Positions 12,001 through 21,700 of a stretch of 64,000 bases of DNA are shown piece after piece. The notes under the pieces were generated by a model that worked only from the letters and a program-made list of their open reading frames with translations, ran no database searches and was not told the DNA's origin. This DNA comes from Axinella damicornis (Eukaryota > Porifera > Demospongiae > Axinellida > Axinellidae). The translations under genes and the position numbers were made by a program. The first letter of the stretch is position 1. Every line of letters begins with the position of its first letter. Where the stretch lies: NCBI GenBank assembly GCA_963931865.1, contig OZ007507.1:3874077-3938076 (forward strand). The letters are read 5' to 3'.

Positions 12001-15000
12001 AGAGCAGAGGTAGAGCAGAGGTAGAGCCAGGTAGAGCAGAGGTAGAGCCAGGTAGAGCAGAGGTAGAGCCAGGTAGAGCAGAGGTAGAGCAGAGGTAGAG
12101 CCAGGTAGAGCAGAGGTAGAGCCAGGTAGAGCAGAGGTAGAGCCAGGTAGAGCAGAGGTAGAGCCAGGTAGAGCAGAGGTAGAGCAGAGGTAGAGCCAGG
12201 TAGAGCAGAGGTAGAGCCGAGGTAGAGCCAGGGAGAGCAGAGGTAGAGCCAGGTAGAGCAGAGGTATATAGAGCCAGGTAGAGGCAGGTAGAGCAGAGGT
12301 AGAGCCAGGTAGAGCAGAGGTAGAGCCAGGTAGAGCAGAGGTAGAGCAGAGGTAGAGCCAGGTAGAGCAGAGGTAGAGCAGAGGTAGAGCCAGGTAGAGC
12401 AGAGGTAGAGCCAGGTAGAGCAGAGGTAGAGCCAGGTAGAGCAGAGGTAGAGCCAGGTAGAGCAGAGGTAGAGCCAGGTAGAGCCAGGTAGAGCAGAGGT
12501 AGAGCCAGGTAGAGCAGAGGTAGAGCCAGGTAGAGCAGAGGTAGAGCAGAGGTAGAGCCAGGTAGAGCAGAGGTAGAGCCGAGGTAGAGCCAGGGAGAGC
12601 AGAGGTAGAGCCAGGTAGAGCAGAGGTATATAGAGCCAGGTAGAGGCAGGTAGAGCAGAGGTAGAGCCAGGTAGAGCAGAGGTAGAGCCAGGTAGAGCAG
12701 TGGTAGAGCAGAGGTAGAGCCAGGTAGAGTAGAGGTAGAGCCAGGTAGAGCAGAGGTAGAGCCAGGTAGAGCCAGGTAGAGCAGAGGTAGAGCCAGGTAG
12801 AGCAGAGGTAGAGCCAGGTAGAGCAGAGGTAGAGCAGAGGTAGAGCCAGGTAGAGCAAAGGTAGAGCAGAGGTAGAGCCAGGTAGAGCAGAGGTAGAGCC
12901 AGGTAGAGCAGAGGTAGAGCCAGGTAGAGCAGAGGTAGAGCAGAGGTAGAGCCAGGTAGAGCAGAGGTAGAGCAGAGGTAGAGCCAGGTAGAGCAGAGGT
13001 AGAGCCAGGTAGAGCAGAGGTAGAGCCAGGTAGAGCAGAGGTAGAGCCAGGTAGTGCCAGGTAGAGCAGAGGTAGAGCCAGGTAGAACCAGGTAGAGCAG
13101 AGGTAGAGCAGAGGTAGAGCCAGGTAGAGCAGAGGTAGAGCAGAGGTAGAGCCAGGTAGAGCAGAGGTAGAGCCAGGTAGAGCAGAGGTAGAGCCAGGTA
13201 GAGCAGAGGTAGAGCAGAGGTAGAGCCAGGTAGAGCAGAGGTAGAGCCAGGTAGAGCAGAGGTAGAGCCAGGTAGAGCAGAGGTAGAGCAGAGGTAGAGC
13301 CAGGTAGAGCAGAGGTAGAGCCAGGTAGAGCAGAGGTAGAGCAGAGGTAGAGCAGAGGTAGAGCCAGGTAGAGCAGTGGTAGAGCAGAGGTAGAGCCAGG
13401 TAGAGCAGAGGTAGAGCCAGGTAGAGCAGAGGTAGAGCCAGGTAGAGCCAGGTAGAGCAGAGGTAGAGCAGAGGTAGAGCCAGGCAGAGCAGAGGTAGAG
13501 CAGAGGTAGAGCAGAGGTAGAGCCAGGTAGAGCAGAGGTAGAGCCAGGTAGAGCAGAGGTAGAGCCAGGTAGAGCAGAGGTAGAGCCAGGTAGAGCAGAG
13601 GTAGAGCCAGGTAGAGCAGAGGTAGAGCAGAGGTAGAGCCAGGTAGAGCAGAGGTAGAGCAGAGGTAGAGCCAGGTAGAGCAGAGGTAGAGCAGAGGTAG
13701 AGCCAGGTAGAGCAGAGGTAGAGCCAGGTAGAGCAGAGGTAGAGCCAGGTAGAGCAGAGGTAGAGCAGAGGTAGAGCCAGGTAGAGCAGAGGTAGAGCCA
13801 GGTAGAGCAGAGGTAGAGCAGAGGTAGAGCCAGGTAGAGCAGAGGTAGAGCAGAGGTAGAGCCAGGTAGAGCAGAGGTAGAGCCAGGTACAGCAGAGGTA
13901 GAGCCAGGTAGAGCCAGGTAGAACAGAGGTAGAGCAGAGGTAGAGCCAGGTACAGCAGAGGTAGAGCAGAGGTAGAGCCAGGTAGAGCAGAGGTAGAGCC
14001 AGGTAGAGCAGAGGTATATAGAGCCAGGTAGAGGCAGGTAGAGCAGAGGTAGAGCCAGGTAGAGCAGAGGTAGAGCCAGGTAGAGCAGAGGTAGAGCCAG
14101 GTAGAGCCAGGTAGAGCAGAGGTAGAGCCAGGTAGAGCAGAGGTAGAGCCAGGTAGAGCAGAGGTAGAGCAGAGGTAGAGCCAGGTAGAGCAGAGGTAGA
14201 GCAGAGGTAGAGCCAGGTAGAGCAGAGGTAGAGCCAGGTAGAGCAGAGGTAGAGCCAGGTAGAGCAGAGGTAGAGCCAGGTAGAGCAGAGGTAGAGCCAG
14301 GTAGAGCCAGGTAGAGCAGAGGTAGAGCCAGGTAGAGCAGAGGTAGAGCCAGGTAGAGCAGAGGTAGAGCAGAGGTAGAGCCAGGTAGAGCAGAGGTAGA
14401 GCCGAGGTAGAGCCAGGGAGAGCAGAGGTAGAGCCAGGTAGAGCAGAGGTATATAGAGCCAGGTAGAGGCAGGTAGAGCAGAGGTAGAGCCAGGTAGAGC
14501 AGAGGTAGAGCCAGGTAGAGCAGTGGTAGAGCAGAGGTAGAGCCAGGTAGAGTAGAGGTAGAGCCAGGTAGAGCAGAGGTAGAGCCAGGTAGAGCCAGGT
14601 AGAGCAGAGGTAGAGCCAGGTAGAGCAGAGGTAGAGTCAGGTAGAGCAGAGGTAGAGCAGAGGTAGAGCCAGGTAGAGCAAAGGTAGAGCAGAGGTAGAG
14701 CCAGGTAGAGCAGAGGTAGAGCCAGGTAGAGCAGAGGTAGAGCCAGGTAGAGCAGAGGTAGAGCAGAGGTAGAGCCAGGTAGAGCAGAGGTAGAGCAGAG
14801 GTAGAGCCAGGTAGAGCAGAGGTAGAGCCAGGTAGAGCAGAGGTAGAGCCAGGTAGAGCAGAGGTAGAGCCAGGTAGTGCCAGGTAGAGCAGAGGTAGAG
14901 CCAGGTAGAGCAGAGGTAGAGCCAGGTAGAGCAGAGGTAGAGCAGAGGTAGAGCCAGGTAGAGCAGAGGTAGAGCCAGGTAGAGCAGAGGTAGAGCCAGG

Positions 15001-15584
15001 TAGAGCAGAGGTAGAGCAGAGGTAGAGCCAGGTAGAGCAGAGGTAGAGCCAGGTAGAGCAGAGGTAGAGCAGAGGTAGAGCAGAGGTAGAGCCAGGTAGA
15101 GCAGTGGTAGAGCAGAGGTAGAGCCAGGTAGAGCAGAGGTAGAGCCAGGTAGAGCAGAGGTAGAGCCAGGTAGAGCCAGGTAGAGCAGAGGTAGAGCCAG
15201 GTAGAGCAGAGGTAGAGCCAGGTAGAGCAGAGGCGGAGCAGAGGTAGAGCCAGGTAGAGCAGAGGTAGATCAAAGGTAGAGCCAGGTAGAGGAGAGGTAG
15301 AGCCAGGTAGAGCAGAGGTAGAGCCAGGTAGAGCCAGGTAGAGCAGAGGTAGAGCAGAGGTAGAGACAGGTAGAGCAGAGGTAGAGCCAGGTAGAGCCAG
15401 GTAGAGCAGAGGTAGAGCCAGGTAGAGCAGAGGTAGAGCCAGGTAGAGCAGAGGTAGAGCAGAGGTAGAGCCAGGTAGAGCAGAGGTAGAGCAGAGGTAG
15501 AGCCAGGTAGAGCAGAGGTAGAGCAGAGGTAGAGCCAGGTAGAGCAGAGGTAGAGCCAGGTAGAGCAGAGGTAGAGCCAGGTAG

Positions 15585-15585
<1 letters not shown>
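1..15585. repeat. 15.6-kb GGTAGAGC satellite array with higher-order structure
   Basis: The whole stretch is a tandem array of two closely related words, caggtagagc (10 bp) and agaggtagagc (11 bp), sharing the core GGTAGAGC, for roughly 1,480 units. The two words alternate irregularly. Rare variant units mark higher-order copies: a tatatagag variant recurs near 3065, 3488, 4251, 5427, 5852, 6614, 7590, 8766, 9170, 9933, 11299, 12265, 12627, 14015 and 14450; a gtagtgcc variant recurs near 3914, 6277, 7253, 9594, 10572, 10962, 11926, 13052 and 14876; and cctggtagagtc recurs near 1949, 4313 and 7651. The unit contains no stop codon in any minus-strand frame, so very long minus-strand frames are meaningless. 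The array runs off the left edge of the window. No gene is visible in it. Confidence 0.97.

Positions 15586-15668
<83 letters not shown>
15586..15668. repeat. (TG)n microsatellite capping the satellite
   Basis: About 83 bp of nearly pure GT dinucleotides begin exactly where the last GGTAGAG unit ends and stop at a short unique sequence. The transition is abrupt, with no degenerate satellite units beyond it. Confidence 0.95.
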
Positions 15669-15673
<5 letters not shown>

Positions 15674-16088
15674 CAAAGAGGAAGTTCATCATGAAAAACA
15701 CTCATTTCACTACAACTGGATACTATAGTCACTGAACCTTTGGGCATTGGCATTGACCCCATCAGACCATCACTACACAACATACCATGGTGGTGTGTTA
15801 TTAAGCACAGCTCACATAATCACTTTTACGCACAGGTCCAACTCTCATACGAGCGACTACAGTACCACACTCCCCCACATACAGACATGACTTTGAGGGG
15901 ATTGAGGCTTGAAATCTTTGTGGTGAGTCTTGGGACTGTTGTCCAGAGATTCATCTGAGCTCCCCCCTCCTCAGCCCCCTGCCCCTACCACCATCTGGCC
16001 AGCATGTCATATAGCTGTACATGCTTGATCACAGCTGGTACCTTCAGCATCGTACTGACTCAGTAGAAAATAGTCTCTGTCTATAACC
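15669..16088. other. unique intergenic sequence, no gene recognised
   Basis: Ordinary-complexity DNA between the microsatellite and the first inverted-repeat element. It holds only a 72-codon open frame at 15740-15958 with no recognisable motif or splice context. I see no gene. Confidence 0.6.
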
Positions 16089-16478
16089 TAGTCTCGGTCC
16101 TCGGAACCAGACCCTTTGTGCAGGGGAGGAGGAAAGGGTCTGGGCACCATCTTACATTCGAGTTGTCCCCAGGTTGGAATGTTGACCTAACGAATCAGAA
16201 GCGTTGATTGCGAATGACGTCAGGGAAACAATTTTTCTCCAGGCTTTCGATGTCGCCAGTGACTAGACATGGCAAATCGCTGTGCCGTACCGCGTTACCC
16301 GCGAGTGTCTGACAAAAGTCGAGGGGAGCAACGAGCAGGTGACTGTGATCGTACGTGTGGTATCGCAGTTGATTGCTAATTACCACGCATAATTACATTC
16401 CGTGAGGACAACTCGAATGTAGGAACGTGCCCAGACCCTTTCCTCCTCCCCCGCACGAAGGGTCTGGTTCCGAGACTA
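16089..16478. mobile_element. 390-bp MITE, TAGTCTCG ends, perfect 9-bp TSD
   Basis: The element starts with tagtctcgg and ends with ccgagacta. Its first and last ~60 bp are inverted copies, including the accagaccctttgt and aaagggtctgg arms, and a second inner inverted pair (cattcgagttgtcc / ggacaactcgaatg) follows. It is flanked by a perfect 9-bp direct repeat, tctataacc (16080-16088 and 16479-16487). There is no coding capacity. The 9-bp target duplication fits a Mutator-like (MULE) non-autonomous element. This is the longest member of a hairpin family found throughout the window. Confidence 0.88.
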
Positions 16479-16817
16479 TCTATAACCCTGGAACTGATTT
16501 TTTGTGCGTTCTCTGAAGAGGAAACCCTTACTGTCTATGCCCTTGGTTCAAATGTGCCTGACAGTATGCCATTTCATGCTGTGTGTACATGTAACGGTGA
16601 TCGAAAGTAGTTATACATAGCATAGTTGACGGAGACTTAACTTACAGTTATCCACCCTGCAGGCTTTTTGCGATTTACTCCCCATGCTCTTCCTGCCTGT
16701 ACTCCAAAAGAAGCACTTCATGCGGGGTTCTAGCAAAGTTTCGAGTCGGCGGCCGCGGAAAAGTATACCGGAAGTCACTCGGCGGATGACTCGGCGGATA
16801 ACTTGAAGCTGGTCCGG

Positions 16818-17411
16818 TGTCACAGGAAATTTCGTCGCCAGGAAAAATTGTCGCGGCGACGAAATTTCCTAGGATATACGGTCGCTCTAGTAAACGGAGC
16901 GACCGTATTTCCTAGGAATTATTGCAGCTCCCCAGGAAAATCGGTCGCACGCAAAGGTGTGCCCAAACCAACGGTGACGAGCTACAGGAACTGCTTAGAA
17001 CAGTGATAAACAGATAAAACATCTATATATGTTTGTACTGCCTGCAATGCCAAGATAGTTGATTATTATTGTTCAGTTACTGTTTGGCACACCCGTTGAT
17101 CGATGTTGTTCATCCGATTCGACGGTTGTTTACCTTCGAAAAGAATCCCTCTATTCTTCTTGAGACTTTCAGGAGCATTTGCAATATGCAGGTACCTTAG
17201 GCTTAGCAGTATCACTATGTCTTATTGTCCTTGGTGCATCTCAGCGATGCAAAAACGTTTATGTTAGTAGCTAACTGTGAGCGACGAAATTTACTGGGCG
17301 CTACAATAATTCCTAGGAAATACGGTCGCTCCGTTATACCAGAGCGACCGTATATCCTAGGAAATTTTGTCGCCGCGACGTTTTTTCCTGGCGGCGAAAT
17401 TTCCTGTGACA
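16818..17411. mobile_element. 594-bp foldback element with ~130-bp terminal inverted repeats
   Basis: The ends are tgtcacaggaaatttcg and its inverted copy cgaaatttcctgtgaca. The inverted similarity continues for about 130 bp on each side. Each arm contains its own smaller palindrome, in which acggtcgctc faces gagcgaccgt between cctagg boxes, so the element can fold at two levels. Flanks ctggtccgg and cctgtccgg are similar but not identical, so a target duplication is only suggested. The short open frames inside are by-products of the palindromes. Confidence 0.85.
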
Positions 17412-17826
17412 CCTGTCCGGCCGGCCGGCCGGCTATAGGCTGGCCATTCACTGTCACGTGACCACGATTTCAAACGCCGGCGCGCCATGTAGTCTACGTA
17501 CGTAGCTCTTTTGTACATAGCTCTTTTTCTCTTCTGTACATAGCTCTTATTTAGCTCTGTAGAGTTTTGTTCTTGGTAGTTATGCTAGTTCGCCTCTCGA
17601 TCTCCATTGACGTACGTCCGCCAACCTACAAGAGCCGCCCCGCTGTCCCGTCTACCCTACATGTACAAGAGCCGTCCGTCAAACCGCCTACAACAGCCCT
17701 CCGTCTACCCGTACCCGCTTACGTTACAATACCCGTCCTTCTACCCGCCTACAACAGCCGTCAGAGCAGACTCGAGGTATGTATTTGTAGCAGCTGCTGG
17801 CTCCTAAGTGTGAAATTGTGATTACT
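17412..17826. other. gene-free spacer with a (CCGG)n patch
   Basis: Begins with a short ccggccggccgg run near 17417-17433, followed by sequence with several loose tacgta and tacaa motifs. No homology to a gene, no splice-bounded frame and no RNA gene are visible. Confidence 0.5.
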
Positions 17827-18037
17827 AAGGTAGGGCGGGGTAATTCGGGCCACTTCAACTTCAGGTCAACGGTAACTAAAAACGGACAGACTTTAGGCAA
17901 ACTTCTGGCCATGTATATCCAGGGACTCAACCTGCCTACAACTCACTAGAAGCAAGAATCCAATGGATGCTTCTTTCCTGTTGCAACGTTGAAGTGGCCC
18001 GAATTACCCCGTGGCCCGAATTACCCCGCCTTACCTT
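17827..18037. mobile_element. ~211-bp inverted-repeat element
   Basis: The left end aaggtagggcggggtaattc and the right end gaattaccccgccttacctt are inverted copies. The match extends into gggccacttcaac / gttgaagtggccc. The right arm carries a tandem duplication of the 14-bp word cccgaattaccccg. No coding capacity. The target-site duplication is not clear. Confidence 0.75.
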
Positions 18038-18710
18038 ACTGAATTTACACAAGCCTATGTACATGTTAACCACACTGTTTGCCACGTCATGTTTGCACGT
18101 CATAGTATGACGGTGGTATATAGTGGATACCATATAGCAGTTGCACACTCTTATTGTTATGAACTCTTGGTTTTATGTACTCTTGCTATCACGTTTTGCT
18201 ATGCGTCTTCATTGACATCCTTGTGTTTGTATAGAGGTTTCCAGAGTCCTTACAGTTTTCAGGTGGAAACACCAAAGTCACGTGAGCGCGAGTTGCAAAA
18301 TTCAAATTTACATGAATGCCCACGGCAATTTTGACTGCAATGAGGACTTACGCCGAAGTGCCGAGACACAGTGCTGGATGCGTAGGTACGTGGTATGTAC
18401 GTACGTACGTGTGTACGTCGCTTTTCGCAATGCGCCCGCGCAAGTGTTCTTACATGTAATAGTAGCCTCATTCCCAGGCCTACCCCATTCTTTCTGTTCT
18501 GACATGTATGTGTATGTTGTGACTTCTTGCAGTGCCACCCCGGGTGCCTACCACACCACTGCCTCGTCTCTTTCCTGAGGGCCGCCCACATCAACACATT
18601 AAAGACTCACTTGCTCCTTACACGTACGTGTGTCTGCGCTGCAGAACCGTTAGCCTCCCCCCGTTCTCCGCCTCCCAGCCGTTCTCGTCAACGCGTCCTG
18701 CCTATTAACC
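18038..18710. promoter_or_regulatory. upstream region of the CRN-type gene
   Basis: Non-coding DNA before the ATG at 18711. It holds a tacgtacgtacgtg repeat near 18395-18415 and a pyrimidine-rich stretch (ccgttctccgcctcccagccg) just before the start codon. No TATA box of good quality is visible. The promoter role is inferred only from position. Confidence 0.35.
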
Positions 18711-21700
18711 ATGAGTACGATACGAGTGTGGGTTCGTGTGGATCGACCTGGAAGGAATGCTGTGAGTGTAACAGTAACTGAGGATTCTTTGATAGACGAT
18801 GTTATTAAAGCTGCCATAATCACAGAGAAGTTGGAAACTCCTCCTGGGGTTGTGACTGTGAAGTTTCAAAGTGTGGAGGTGGATACTGCAAACTCGGTCA
18901 AAGATGAGCTAGCCAAGGGCCATGGTAACGAGAAGGCCAACCATTTCGTTCTTAAGCTGCTGGTTGAAAAAGGTAAGAAGACTCTGATATTAAGTTTGTA
19001 CATGTAGCAAGGGGTCCTTCCTAACAATGTAGTCCGTTCTCACTCAGTCATATATCAGAGAATGCAATAGCGTTCTCTCTTTATTTAGGGATGGCCAAGG
19101 AAATTTAGAATTTACCATACTGATACATAGTCTCATGCCCAGACGTCCACGCCCACCGGCGGAGAACGTCTGGTGGTTAAAGTCAGAAGGCTTGCAGCAT
19201 GGAACTGCCTCTATGTTGCGCTAGCTAGTATTGTGCCTTTAGGTGCAAAACGTTATAATTTTGGCCTTTAAAGGGGCCCACGGAGGCAGCACCCGGAACC
19301 CCCTTCCAAGGCCTCACCGTCTGGCCCGCTGGAGTCAGAGGATTGGCCTTGAAAGGATAGCCCATAGGGCACCGCCCCCGCCGCCAATGAGGGTGATACT
19401 GATGACAAAGAGGGTGCGGAGGGTGGGTGAACTTTCTCAGTGCTGTGAGCTGTCACTTGACACTGGTGGCGCTTCTGTACGCGGACGCTATATGTATATA
19501 TAGGCCACGTTCCTACAAAAGCTATTGTCCCTCTGCTGCGCTCGCCCCGTGGCCATTGTCCTGCTGCGCACGCCCTGCAGCCATTGTCCCAGCGGCGTGC
19601 GTGCTTGGATGACAATGTGTCATTGATGGGTTTCCACCAAGCTCCGCCTTCTACTTTAACCTCTATTAGACTCCTTCAAATAGGCTTTACGCGACACAAA
19701 ACAACTGTGCTGGCACGGTTTAGTATTGTTCGGCACAGTTATTAAATTGCCATGTAAACACTAACTAAACTGTACTGGACCATAAATAACCGTTCTTGGA
19801 CCACCTTATCTTGCCATGCCAGCACGGTTAGAACCGTTCTGGTTGCGGTCTCAATCCAGTACCGGAACCTAGTGAGGACAGTATGACCGCAGTGAGCACT
19901 TACTGAGTGTACAACGTACCTGGGACGAACCCACTCTCTTCTTGGTGCTTTCAGAGTAGCCAATCATTGCTCTGCGTTGAATGAACAAGGTCGTACCCAG
20001 CCTGGCGTGCCTTCTACTCCGACTGCCGGTGTTCTATAAATGAATGCATACATCATAACAGCAGATCAAGAAACTTTCCGCAAGCGCGAGGTAGCCATAG
20101 AGCTCTAGCTAGCTCAGAAGCACTTATACTGATGCGCACGTGTTCGATCATGCCCTCAATAATGTGAATTCAGCACAGTTATTTCTGATGTTGTGTAAAT
20201 GCATGCCGGCACGATTTCGAGCACGGTACGGTTTGGTTATCTTGGGCACGGATCGATTATTTTGTGTCGCGTAAACAAGGTGTTAGCTGCTTTATATCTC
20301 AGGAACTATGTATAGGTAATCACATGGGTTTCGAGTGCAATTTGGGAATAATTGCACGAGCAACCGGCAAAGTAATTGCACGAGCGATAGCGAGTGCAAT
20401 TTATGCCTGTTGTGAGTGCAATTATTCCCAAATGGCACGAGAATACATGTGATTAAATACTAATCATATACTTCCAGGCGTGGCGCCATGGCATGGTCGA
20501 AAGGAAGCAGTTTGAGCGATTAAAGCCACGCCCCAGCCACAAGCGAACGAACTACACGCTACTAGTACAGTACCGCTTATCTTATTTACCCAGAGTACTG
20601 ACCTGTTGTGTAGTGAAGCTTTAGGACGGAAGTGCGGTGTTGCAACTGACACCCAGGGTCCCATAACAGCAGCACAGAGCCTGTGTGCGCATAACACTGA
20701 GCCACGAACAGTACGGCTGCAGCGCTAGTATGGCACAATGACTAGAGCCACCGTTTCTGTGACAACACTTTCGCCACGCTATCGTTCGGTTCTCATAGCA
20801 TTTCTTCAGCTCGAGCGCTCAGGTACAGAAAGCTTAAACAACGCGAGCGTTCACACAGTACAGCCATTTTCAACTGTTGCTAATGAAAACGAGGCGTAGC
20901 CATGACGCGGACGCTCGTTGCTAGGGTGGAGCTTGACCTGATTGGTTGGCGCGCGCCGCAGCCGCTTCATAACCGTGCAATTTCTGACAGCCCTCGGGCT
21001 ACAATAACCATGCAATTTGGGGAAAAATTGCACACTTTTCTATGGGAGTTAATGTATGGCAACTCTATAAGTATGTGATTATATCTGACATTCCAACATT
21101 CCACACGATAAAGCCAGGGATGCCTTGAAAACGAAGAGTAATATTTCGAATAGCGTGACTGATTTGTAACTCACACAACATTTACCACAGAAGTCGGAGT
21201 GTTTCCGCGAATAGACGCCGCCCTCGAACAAATGCCGCACAATTGGAGGCGCTGAGTGAAATAAACACCGTGGCAGGTTAGCACGTGCGCAAAGTATGAC
21301 GATACAATGTGGACACTTTGTACGTCTTCCAACAGTCGTAGAAAAGTCTCGAGCTCGTCGTCATCCCCCTCCATATGCATCCCGTGAAGGCATCTTCACC
21401 ATCGTCCTTATCCCGTGTGCACGGTATCGCTTTGTCGAAAAGCGATGGCTATTCAAAGCACTCAGTGCTCCGGCCACGGCTGAATCTTGCCCATTGTGAG
21501 TTGTTGTTTTGTGTTTCTCGACCGAATTTTCCTACCTTCTCACCAGCTTGTCGACACAATTCGACGGGGAGCTAGCTAGGGATGCTGTGTACGTGGCGCA
21601 GTCATACTGCCCAAAGTAATAAACGCCGCCCTCGAATAGTCGCCGCACCAAACTGAACAACAAAATAAATGAATGCCGCGGCGTCTATTCGCGGAAATAC

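Noticed and set aside
496..15273. Minus-strand open frames of up to 4,925 codons in the satellite (Leu-Pro-Gly-Ser-Thr repeats)
   Set aside because: The 10- and 11-bp units have no stop codon in any minus-strand frame, so frames stay open regardless of coding. The protein switches between frame translations at each 22-bp step, with no splice or start context.
1..15585. CRISPR-like array
   Set aside because: There are no unique spacers: everything is the repeat itself, and the context is a eukaryotic intron-bearing genome.
16803..17461. Small frames on both strands
   Set aside because: They lie in the arms of the foldback element and mirror each other.
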